Positions 15,126 to 26,260 of a stretch of 64,000 nt of DNA are shown in pieces (position 1 is the first letter of the stretch; each line of letters begins with the position of its first letter). The notes beneath the pieces are model-generated. The model made no database searches and was not told the DNA's origin. It was given only the letters and a program-made list of their open reading frames with translations. Source of the stretch: Corella eumyota (taxonomy: Eukaryota; Chordata; Ascidiacea; Phlebobranchia; Corellidae); assembly GCA_963082875.1 (NCBI GenBank), contig OY720097.1:13648501-13712500 (forward strand), given 5' to 3'. The position numbers were made by a program, and so were the translations under genes.

Positions 15126-17822
15126 TAATTAAAACCAAAATAAAAATTACCTCAAACTTTTGTTTTACTGAAAGTGTTCGCGAAATGTTTTATCTTGAAT
15201 GTTAGTTAGGCCAATGCACGTCTAATAAAATACAAAATTTTAGGTTTTGAGATTTCATAAATTTTTAATAAAAGTTTCATAACTTTTATGAATATTAATA
15301 TTTTCGAAAAATATTTTGTAAACACGGTAATTGGACCTGTGCGGTTCTAACACAACAATTATTTTTCGATTTAAAATTTTTTATTTTTTTTCAAAAAATT
15401 TGTATGCAATCTCATTGGCCAAAAATATCACGTGACCTAATTAAACCCAAAATAAAAATTATCTCAAACTTTTGTTCTATTCAAAATTTTTGCAAAATGT
15501 TTTATCTTGAATGTTAGTTAGGCCAATGCGCGCCTAATTAAATATAAAATTTCAGATTTTGAGATTTCATAAATTTTTAATAAAAGTTTCATAACTTTTA
15601 TGAATATTAATATTTTCGAAAAATATTTTGTAAACACGGCAATTGGACCTGTGCGGTTCTAACACAACAATTATTTTTCGATTTAAAATTTGTTATTTTT
15701 TTTCAAAAAATTTGTATGCAATATCATTGGCCAAAAATATCACGTGACCTAATGAAAACCAAAATAAAAATTACCTCAAACTTTTGTTTTACTGAAAATT
15801 TTCGCGAAATGTTTTATCTTGAATGTTAGTTAGGCCAATGCGCGTCTAATAAAATACAAAATTTTAGGTTTTGAGATTTCATAAATTTTTTAATAAAAGT
15901 TTCATAACTTTTATAAATATTAATACTTTCGAAAAATATTTTGTAAACACGGTAATTGGACCTGTGCGGTTCTAACACAACTATTATTTTTCGATTTAAA
16001 ATTTTTTATTTTTTTTCAAAAAATTTGTATGCAATATCATTGGCCAAAAATATCACGTGACCTAATTAAACCCAAAATAAAAATTACCTCAAACTTTTGT
16101 TTTACTGAAAATTTTCGCGAAATGTTTTATCTTGAATGTTAGTTAGGCCAATGCGCGTCTAAAAAAATACAAAATTTTAGGTTTTGAGAATTCATAAATT
16201 TTTTAATAAAAGTTTCATAACTTTTATAAATATTAATACTTTCGAAAAATATTTTGTAAACACGGTAATTGGACCTGTGCGGTTCTAACACAACAATTAT
16301 TTTTCGATTTAAAATTTTTTATTTTTTTTCAAAAAATTTGTATGCAATATCATTGGCCAAAAATATCACGTGACCTAATTAAACCCAAAATAAAAATTAC
16401 CTCAAACTTTTGTTTTACTCAAAATTTTCGCGAAATGTTTTATCTTGAATGTTAGTTAGGCCAATGCGCGTCTAATAAAATACAAAATTTTAGGTTTTAA
16501 GATTTCATAAATTTTTAATAAAAGTTTCCTAACTTTTATGAATATTAATATTTTTGAAAAATATTTTGTAAACACGGTAATTGAACCTGTGCGGTTCTAA
16601 CACAACAATTATTTTTCGATTTAAAATTTTTAATTTTTTTTCAAAAAATTTATATGCAATCTCATTGGCCAAAAATATCACGTGATCTAATTAAACCCAA
16701 AATAAAAATTACCTCAAACTTTTGTTTTACTGAGAATTTTCGCGAAATGTTTTATCTTGAATGTTAGTTAGGCCAATGCGCGTCTAATAAAATACAAAAT
16801 TTTAGGTTTTGAGATTTCATAAATTTTTAATAAAAGTTTCATAACTTTTATGAATAGTAATATTTTCAAAAAATATTTTGTAAACACGGTAATTGGACCT
16901 GTGTGGTTCTAACACAACAATTATTTTTCGATTTAAAATTTTTTATTTTTTTTCAAAAAATTTGTATGCAATATCATTGGCCAAAAATATCACGTGACCT
17001 AATGAAAACCAAAATAAAAATTACCTCAAACTTTTGTTTTACTGAAAATTTTCGCGAAATGTTTTATCTTGAATGTTAGTTAGGCCAATGTGCGTCTTAT
17101 AAAATACAAAATTTTAGGTTTTGAGATTTCATAAATTTTTAATAAAAGTTTCATAACTTTTATGAATATTAATATTTTTGAAAAATATTTTGTAAACACG
17201 GTAATTGGACTTGTGCGGTTCTAACATAACAATTATGTTTCGATTTAAAATTTTTTATTTTTTTTCAAAAAATTTGTATGCAATATCATTGGCCAAAAAT
17301 ATCACGTGACCTAATTAAACCCAAAATAAAAATTACCTCAAACTTTTGTTTTACTGAAAAATTTCGCGAAATGTTTCATCTTGAATGTTAGTTAGGCCAA
17401 TGCGCGTCTAATAAAATACAAAATTTTAGGTTTTGAGATTTCATAAATTTTTAATAAAAGTATCATAACTTTTATGAATATTAATATTTTCGAAAAATAT
17501 TATGTAAACGCGGTAATCGGACCTGTGCGGTTCTAACACAACAATTATTTTTCGATTTAAAATTTTTTATTTCTTTTCAAAAAATTTGTATGCAATATCA
17601 TTGGCCAAAAATATCACGTGACCTAATGAAAACCAAAATAAAAATTACCTCAAACTTTTGTTTTACTGAAAATATTCGCGAAATGTTTAATCTTGAATGT
17701 TAGTTAGGCCAATGCGCGTCTAATTAAATATAAAATTTTAGGTCTTGAGATTTTGTCAATTTTTAATAAAAGTTTCATAACTTTTATGAATATTAATATT
17801 TTCGAAAAATATTATGTAAACA
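15126..17822. repeat. satellite A array, second block (about 9 monomers)
   Basis: Satellite A starts in mid-monomer at TAATTAAAACC and stops after TGTAAACA at 17822, exactly the point where the first block stops. Its monomers match those of 9975-12358 one for one, except that this block has one more monomer (about 15745-16055) that the first lacks. The private variants GAAAGTGTTCGCG, TTTACTGAGAATTTT and GTCTAAAAAAATAC occur in the same order in both blocks. Confidence 0.95.
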
Positions 17823-20582
17823 TTATATCAAATCCCACTTTTAGTTTTATTCTCACTAATCCGAATTTTGAAATCGAATAACTTTTGATTTTGTGTATAT
17901 AATTTTTTTAAATTTTAGTATGTTGTTTATTATTATATTGTGTTTCAATCCTTCTATTTTGATAATTTAAGTATTATTAATTAGTAATTAATAGGTGTTT
18001 GTTTATTAAAATTTAGAGATCGTTATTAAGTTTTCAAATTTTGGTCAGTTATATATCATAATATTGATAATTTGAAATTGGATTAAAAATTTAATTTTTG
18101 TTTGTTTATTATATTTAAATTCTTGTTTGTTTATTAAACATAAAAGTTTAATATTAGGCATTTAATATTTAATATAATGTATTTTTTAATATTTGTAATT
18201 AAAATACATTTTGTTGTTTCTTTTATTTAAATGCTTGTTTATTTATTAAAAATCAAAAATTCATTCTTGGAATTTAAAATTTAGTATAATGTATATCTTG
18301 ATATTAACAACATAAAACTGGGTTGAAAAATTAATTTTATTTGTATAATATATTTAAATGCTTGTTTGTTTATTAAAAATCAAAGATATGTAATATTCTT
18401 AGTTAAGGTGTATGCATATTTTTTTTATATAAAATTATGCTAAACATAATCAAATAATTTCGAACCATATTTTAGTTATCAAATAAATCTAGTTATATTT
18501 ATTATTGTTTTTATTCTTATTTGACCGAATTTTGAGGGACGATAATTTTTGTTTTTTAAAATTAAAAATTCTAAATTTTCAGTATGTTTGTTATTTTCCC
18601 AACGAATCGCAAACCTCCTATTTACGACATTTAAATATCACTAATTACTAATTACTATGTGTTTGTTTATTAAAATTTAAAGATTGTTATTAATTTTTTA
18701 ATTCTTGGTCAATTGTATATCATGATATTACTAACTCAAAAATGAACTAAAATTTTAATTTTTATTACTAATTACTTATTAATAGGTGTTTGTTTATTAA
18801 AATTTAATTGTTTTTATTCTTATTTGACCGAATTTTGAAAGACGATAACTTTTGTTCTTTAAAAGTAAAAGTTCTAAATTTTTAGTATGTTTGTTATTAT
18901 TCCAACGAATCGCAAACCTTCTATATACTACATTTAAATGTCACTAATTACTAATTAATATATTTTATTATTAAAATTTAAAGATTAAATTTGCTGAAAT
19001 TTTAATATGTTGTTGGTATTATTATTTTGTATGTTGCTATTTAAAATGAAGATTTAACTCTAGCTAAATATCGTTTAATCATTATTTTAGTTTTTTTATA
19101 AAATAACGAATCAGTGTGAGTTTAACGCTTGAATAATTTAATAGCGTTCTGGTCGCCGTCAAAAATCGTCCTTTTCGCTGTCCATTAAAGTAAAAAATAT
19201 TGGTTGAAAATTTAAGTAAAATGTTAAAATATAAGTAAACAATGTGTAAAATTTTAGTTTTAATTGTTTTGTTATTATTATATTTTAATACTTGTTTGAT
19301 TACTAAAAAATTAAGATCGGTATTTTGCTTTTAAATTTAGTTTACTTTTATATTACAATATCAATGAGTGCGTGTTCGCTTGTTAAAATTAGGTTTAAAT
19401 ATAAAAAAGTTCATATTTAAATTTATAATTTAATTAATAAACCTACTAAATAAATTATATTTATAAAAAAAATCAAACAATTTCGAACCATATTTTATTT
19501 ATCAAATAAATCTAGTTTTTATTATTATTTTTATTCTTTCTAGTCCCAATTTTGAAAGAAGATATCTTTAGTTCCTTAGAATTTAAAAATCTGAAATTTT
19601 AGTATGTTGTTTATTATCAGATTATGTTTTCATTCTCCTATTTACAACATTTGATTATCACTAATTACTAATTAATAAGTGTTTATTTATCAAAATTTAA
19701 AGGTTGTTATTAATTTTTCAAATCTTTGTCAATTGTAGATCATGATATTAGTAACTCAAAAATGAATTAAAATTTTAATTTTTTACACTAATTACTAATT
19801 AATAGGTGTTTATTTATTAAAATTTAAAGTTTGTTATTTATTTTTTTAAATCTTGGCCATTTGTATATCATGATATTGGTAACTTAAAAGTGAATTAAAA
19901 TTTTGATTTTTATCACTAATTACTAATTAATAGGTCTTTATTTATCAAAATTTAAAGATTGTTATTTATTTTTTAAATCTTGGCCATTTGTATATCATGA
20001 TATTAGTAACTCAAAAATGAATTAAAATTTTAATTTTTATCACTAATTACTTGTTAATAGATGTTTATTTATTAAAATTTAAAGATTGTTATTGCTCTTT
20101 TAAATCTTGGTCTATTGTATATCATGATAGCAGTATCTCAAAAATAGATAAAAAATTTAATTTTTGTTTGTTTATTATATTTAAATTATTGTTTGTTTAT
20201 TTAAAATTAAAGTTCGACATTTAGTATTTAAAATTTGATATAATGTATTTTATAATATAAGTAGTTAAAAAACATACTTAAAAAATAATTTTTGTTTATT
20301 TATCATATATGTAAATGCTTGTTTATTTATTAAAAATCAATTTTAGGAATTTTAAATTTAGTCTAATGTATATCTTAATATTAACAACATAAAACTCGGT
20401 TAAAATATTAATTTTTGTATGTATAATATATTTGAATACTTGTTTGTTTATTAAAAATCAAAGATATGTAATAGTCTTAGTAAATGTTTACGCATATCTT
20501 TTTTCATTTATTAAAATTTATGCTAAACATAATCAAATTATTTCGAACCATATTTTATTTATCAAATAAATCTAGTATTTAT
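17823..20582. repeat. AT-rich complex repeat B, copy 2
   Basis: This is a near-identical copy of 12359-15118 at a constant offset of 5464 bp. By eye I saw only about four single-base differences in roughly 2.76 kb. It has the same nested ~127-bp sub-repeats and the same repeated block ending in AAATCTAGT. At its right end it runs on into (ATT)n and further diverged repeat B. No gene is seen. Confidence 0.92.
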
Positions 20583-20637
20583 TATTATTATTATGGTTCG
20601 AAATCTTAGATTTCGAAACATATTGTTATTGTCAGTG

Positions 20638-20681
<44 letters not shown>

Positions 20682-22275
20682 GTTTTTATTCTTTCTAGTC
20701 AGAATTTTGAAAGACGATAACTTTTGTTCTTTAAAACTAAAAGTTCTAAATTTTTAATATGTTTTTTATTATCCCAACGAATCGCAAACATCCTATTTAC
20801 AACATTTAATTATCACTAATTACTTATTAATAGGTGTTTGTTTATTAAAATTTAAAGGTTGTTATTAATTTTTTAAATCTTGGCCAATTGTATATTATGA
20901 TATTACTAACTCAAAAATAAATTAAAATTTTAATTTTTATCACTAATTACTTAATAATAGGTGTTTGTTTATTAAAATTTAAAGGTTGTTATTAATTTTT
21001 TAAATTTTTGTCAATTGTATATCATGATATTAGTAACTCAAAAACGAATTTAATTTTTGTCACTAATTTATTTAAACTTAAATTTTGTCAATAATTTATT
21101 TAAACTTAAAGATTGTTATTAGGTTTTTAAATTTTGGTCGGTTTTATCTTATAATATTTATAATTCGAAAATAAATTAAAAAATAATTCTTGTTTGTTTT
21201 TTATATTTAAATGCTGGTTTGTTCATTAAAAATTAAAGTTCGACATTAAGCATTAAAAATTTGGTATGATGTATTTTATAGTATAAGTAATTAAAAAACA
21301 TATTAGAAAAATAATTTTCGTTTATTTATCATATTTAAATGCTTGTTTATTTAATAAAAATCAATTTTAAGAATTTAAAATTTACTATAATTTATATCCC
21401 AATATCACCAATTTAAAACTGGGTTAAATATTAGTTTTTGTTTGTATTATATATATAAATGCTTGTTTGTTTATTAAAAATCAAAGGTTTGTAATATTCT
21501 TAGTTAATGTTTATGCATATCTTTTTTTATTTATAAAAATTTATGTTAAAAATAATCAAATATTTTCGAACCATATTTTATTTATCAAATAAATCTAGTT
21601 GTTTTTATTCTTTCTAGTCAGAATTTTGAAAGACGATAACTTTTGTTTTTTAAAACTAAAAGTTCTAAATTTTTAGTATGTTTGTTATTATCCCAACGAA
21701 TCGCAAACCTCCTATTTACGACATTTAATTATCACTAATTACTAATTAATAGGTGTTTGTTTATTAAAATTTAAAGGTTGTTATTAGGTTTTTAAATTTT
21801 AGTCGGTCTTATCTTATAATATTTATAATTCGAAAATGAATTAAAAAATAATTCTTGTTTGTTTTTTTATATTTAAATGCTGGTTTGTTCATTAAAAATT
21901 AAAGTTCGATATTAAGCATTAAAAATTTGGTATGATGTATTTTATAATATAAGTAAATAAAAAACATATTAGAAAAATAATTTTCGTTTATTTATCATAT
22001 TTAAATGCTTGTTTATTTAATAAAAATCAATTTTAAGAATTTAAAATTTACCATAATTTATATCCTAATATCACCAACTTAAAACTGGGTTAAATATTAG
22101 TTTTTGTTTGTATTACATTTATAAATGCTTGTTTGTTTATTTAAAATCAAAGGTTTGTAATATTCTTAGTTAATGTTTATGCATATCTATTTTTATTTAT
22201 AAAAATTTATGTTAAAAATAATCAAATAATTTCGAACCATATTTTATTTATCAAATAAATCTAGTATTTTAAATT
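20583..22275. repeat. diverged repeat B units
   Basis: Two further, more diverged units of repeat B follow. The block ending in AAATAAATCTAGT recurs at about 21585 and 22250 (spacing about 660 bp). The block TTTTGAAAGACGATAACTTTTG recurs in part at 20708 and 21630, with the phrase AACGAATCGCAAAC after it. There is no coding sequence. The last unit ends near 22275, which is the right limit of the satellite region. Confidence 0.8.
20638..20682. repeat. (ATT)n microsatellite
   Basis: About 15 perfect ATT units lie between two repeat B segments. A palindrome with 9-bp arms, TTCGAAATC-tta-GATTTCGAA, sits just before it at 20597-20617. Confidence 0.95.
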
Positions 22276-23247
22276 ATTTTTTATTTAAAAAATTAACCCA
22301 ATATTAATGTACTGATGACGTCACAAAGGCGGAAATGTTTTATTTTAATTGTTAGTTAAATTTTTTTTCGTGTAAAATAAATATACATTTATTTTATTAT
22401 ACCACTTTTAGTAATTTTGTTGATTCATTTTAATTTTTAGTAAATAAATCTGTATTAAAATTATTTTTAAGAAGCAAAAGTTTTTAATTAGTCTATTGTA
22501 TTTTTTAACGGTTAACGATAACTTCGTTTAATTTAACGAAAAAAACGTTAGCGAAGTTACTGTATTGTGTAACAAACACCCATTTAACGAAGTTACTTTT
22601 TCAATTAACTATGCCCACCTATGACAAACACACTTGTGTGTTTACCCGTTTTAGAGTTGCAATAAACCAACATAAATCAATTTTACTTCTCATAAAGAAC
22701 GACAGAAAAAGTATATTATACTGTAAACTACTTAAAATAAGTTTAATAAAACTGTATATAAACAAACATGGCATGAGTACAAACAACGTATACAAATCCA
22801 CTATTCCTTAAAACATAAGTTATTATTTACTATCATTTTTAAAGACCTTTATTAAGCATGCTTAAAGATAGATGTAAACAAAATCATGTGATCGTAGTTC
22901 AGCGTCTCCGTATTAATAAAATATATATACACACAAAAATGCTTATTTTTTCTTATCTTTTTTCTTGTTTATAGGCATTACTAGTTAAAGTTTGCTGATT
23001 TTTGATTGTCTTTGCTGTATTAACACATTACGTTAATACAATAAAATTAACAATGACATATTTGCAAAGACAAATTTCTGAACTGATACTTGAACTTCCT
23101 AATAGTAAGAAGTCCTAATAGTCTTTTTAACGTAGCTGATATAAGCTTATTCTATTTCGAAATTAAAAGTTTGTATCACACACAAATTCCATGTTATTTT
23201 TTATTATCACATTTTTGTTTATGTGGAGCAAGTTATGTTAACTTTGT
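22276..23247. other. intergenic: satellite edge to RPSA 3' end
   Basis: No gene is visible. The stretch holds one TGACGTCA palindrome at 22316-22323, a weak inverted repeat built on AACTTCG/CGAAGTT at about 22515-22595, and, on the minus strand, a likely RPSA polyadenylation signal AATAAA at 23200-23205. Short open frames on both strands at 22611-22811 overlap each other and resemble nothing known. Confidence 0.6.
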
Positions 23248-25421
23248 CTACCAATGTGTTTGCGACGCACTACCACCCCAATCTTCATTGGTGCCAGCAT
23301 TCCAGTCTCCAGCCTCTTTGTTTGTTTGTACCGGTGCAGGAGCCGATGCCCAGTCATCAACAGCAGGAATTTGTGGCAAAGCTGCAGCTGGCAAAGTTTC
23401 ACCAACTACAGGTTGCAGACCACTTTCTGCCCAATCTTGTTGTTGAGCCTTAATTTAATTTTGCACAACAACATTATTATTATTAAACCTAATATTTACA
23501 CACCAGGTATAAATCAAAACCAAATTCTTGGGTTAACCTTTAGCAGCAAACATTATTGAAACATTTATGTTAAAAATTGTATGGTAAACTTAAACTACTT
23601 ACTGGTTCACCACCCCAATCAGTTTGTGGAGCTTCTGGTTCTATTTCCTTCTGTTGCTCCTTCTCAGCAGCGGTCTTCATAAATAAAATGTAAAGGTTAA
23701 TGTTACATACATGTTTACTCAGATTTAAACATAATATAATCAATAGAAAAAAATTTAATTGATTTTTGCCATTATAAGAGAAAAAAATAACATCATGCCA
23801 TAAAATCAATAACAATAAAATTATATTCAACACTTTTATTACTATAATTTACCTGTTCATCCTTTTCAATCTCTTCTGGATCTCTGTAGAAGTACAGATC
23901 AGGCATAACATCCCATGCCTGGTTCCTTGGGATAGTTCCTCTTAAACGCAAAACCTTAAAATAACAAAATTGTTTACAAAAAATACTTAAAAATGCAATG
24001 GTGTAATTAAGTCAAAACAATTGTTTATTAAAAATATTAAATCCCACTTTTAATTTCAATTTTTTGTATATAATTCTTTTAATGGCAGGTATTTGTGATT
24101 TGTTACATTAGTTTAATATATGCCATTTAACAGTTTATAGAAATCTGAATAGTTAAGATGATAAATCAATTGAATTAAAATTTAATAAAGTTAAAAATTA
24201 AGCTTACTTCTCTTGCTAACAACCACCACATAAGACCAACTGAATGTTTGGACTTATTGTTGCATGGTATAGCAATATCCACATAGCGCAATGGAGAGTC
24301 AGTGTTACACAACGCAATCAATGGAATATTGACGTAAGACGACTCTGTGATTGGCTGATGATCAGCTCTTGGATCCGTGACAATAAGAAGTCTGGGTTCA
24401 CGAAAAGCAGCCTAAGGACCAATTATAATTTTAACACAGGGTAACAAGAATGTAAAAAAGTTTCAATTTAGAACTATATATATATATATATAAATAACCT
24501 TTTCAAGCCATTATTACCTGAATTTGATTAGTGAAAGCTCCAGGAGTAAACCTTCCAGCAAATGGGGTGGCACCAGTGGCAACAGCAAACTTGAGAATAG
24601 CTCTCTGCCCAAATGGCCTCGATGAAATAACACAGATATCAGCTGGGTTCTCTATTGCAACAATAGCACGAGCAGCAAAAATGATTTTTTCCCAGGTCTA
24701 AAATTTAATTTTATTTAAATATTATAATGCTGCTTCTGAGAAATAAATATTTTTATTACAAAAAAAAGGATAATTGCTACATTGTTACGGCAAGTTTAAA
24801 CCTACAGGCACATAAATTTTACCAGTGCATGAAATAACATAAACATTATTAAGTTAATAATTAGTAATTCTCCTTATTGAAAAACACAATAATAACAACA
24901 TTACTTTTTTCAAATTAATGATGTGGACACCATCCTGACGCCTTTTGTAGATGTATTGAAGCATCTGAAAGTCACATGAACTACCACCAATGTGGGTCGT
25001 TGCTGCCAACATTTTGGTTACATCCTCTTCTTTTAAAGCGAGAGAATCAAGACCTTATAAAACATCGGTCATTATGAATAAACATACAAATTTGCATTAA
25101 AATTTTTGGGTTACGTAACATATATAAACATGTGTTATAACAAAAAAATAATAGGAAATTTATAAAAATAGTGACTGTTTTAAAATAATTTCACTATGAC
25201 ATATAACAATCAAAAAATGGCTAAAGAAAACAGAAAAATATCAAAACTTTTAAAATTTAACAGACCACAGAAAATTTAAGTGACCAACAACTAAGGATTG
25301 CAGAAGTGTAATTTGTTTTAAACGATTTAAAATATGATTAACATGGTGTCTAGTATGTGATAAAAAGTTCATATAATAAAAAAGAATATGTACTATTACA
25401 CATTTAAGTACCTCCGGACAT
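23248..25421 (-). CDS. RPSA: 40S ribosomal protein SA (uS2, laminin receptor)
   Basis: Structural protein of the small ribosomal subunit, uS2 family; it also acts in 18S rRNA maturation. Seven coding exons on the minus strand: 25421-25412, 25053-24905, 24697-24518, 24411-24208, 23954-23853, 23674-23603 and 23448-23248. All have GT/AG introns and phases that close, giving 305 aa (human 295). The first exon codes only MSGG. Recognisable uS2 stretches are [64 protein letters not shown] and [17 protein letters not shown]. The C-terminal tail has the animal-type acidic DW repeats (TDWGG, QDWAE, DDWAS, GDWNA, EDWGG) and ends THW. A tiny first exon is typical of a ribosomal protein gene. An AATAAA lies 43 nt past the stop. 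The opposite-strand frames at 23090-23559 are shadows of its last exon. Confidence 0.97.
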
Positions 25422-26260
25422 TATGACGGGTTCGTTCCAATAAAATATCAGTTACGATAGAAGAATTCCGACGTACAGCCCTACTCTACGTAGCTTGGAT
25501 GTAAAAGAAAGAAATTAGCGAAAAATACGCCATGTGTTAAAAATTATGTGGTATCCTGTCACTTAATATAAATTTATCAAGTTGTTCAAAATTGCAAATT
25601 TATTTTTGTTATTTAAACTATATATGTTAAAACATTTGAATTTAATTTTTAAATAATTATTTAGTTAGATTTTAGTAAGTATATTTTACTTATCTGCTAA
25701 TCCACATATACTGAAATATTGCGTTTAGTTAATTTCAAAACAATAGTTTAAATACCCATCTATCTAACAGCTTTTTTTAAATAAATCATAACAAATAGTA
25801 CGTATATTCCATACTACAATGATCTTGATTTAAAACGAAAGTTTATTCTTAAACTACAGTTATCATCACATACATGTGCTTTAAAATATTCCTATTATTT
25901 TAATTGGCAAAAATAATTACAGTTAAGTATAAACCCAGCAAGTGCAAAAAACATATTTTAATTTAAAAAACCATGATACAAACTAAAAAAGAAAATATTT
26001 TTTCTATTGAGCAACTAATTTATTTGGTATAGCTGGTAGGCACACATTTTTAATCCATAACCATAATATTATACAAATATAATTATTTTAAATTTTAAAA
26101 TCTGCATATCGATCAAACAAAATTAAACTTTTATAAAAACTGTATACAATAAAAACTATAACCTAATCACATGCTATCGCTTAAGTAAGCTTGCAAAACT
26201 AAACCTAATTTACAGAATTAAATTATATTTCCTGATTATTATACATACATTATTTAAAGT
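25422..26260. other. intergenic: RPSA promoter side and WAPL 3' side
   Basis: Both flanking genes are on the minus strand, so this holds the RPSA 5' leader and promoter (near 25422-25520) and the WAPL 3' untranslated region (near 26260). A small C+T-rich patch on the minus strand upstream of the RPSA ATG could be its start region, but I cannot place the cap site. The rest is plain AT-rich sequence with no gene. Confidence 0.5.

Larger units (their letters stand above)
9975..20582. repeat. tandem duplication of a composite satellite A + repeat B block
   Basis: Unit 1 is 9975-15118 and unit 2 is 15126-20582. The offset is 5151 bp at the left edge and 5464 bp from the middle onwards; the ~313-bp difference is one satellite A monomer gained in unit 2 or lost in unit 1. 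The junction at 15126 reads TAATTAAAACC, the same as the sequence at 9975, so it lies inside a satellite monomer. High identity suggests a recent event. Confidence 0.9.

Noticed and set aside
1-22275. CRISPR array or integrated virus as explanation for the regular repeats
   Set aside because: Units are ~310 bp with no spacers, no cas or viral genes, in a genome with introns; this is satellite DNA.
22611-22811. 66-codon frame on plus and 60-codon frame on minus over the same bases
   Set aside because: Overlapping low-complexity frames with no similarity, no splice context and composition equal to the flanks.
23090-23559. three plus-strand frames of 76-118 codons
   Set aside because: They are antisense shadows of the last RPSA exon, whose minus-strand reading is a clear match to the family.
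24697-24905. snoRNA in an RPSA intron, as known in vertebrates
   Set aside because: I could not find convincing H/ACA or C/D boxes with a pairing stem by eye.
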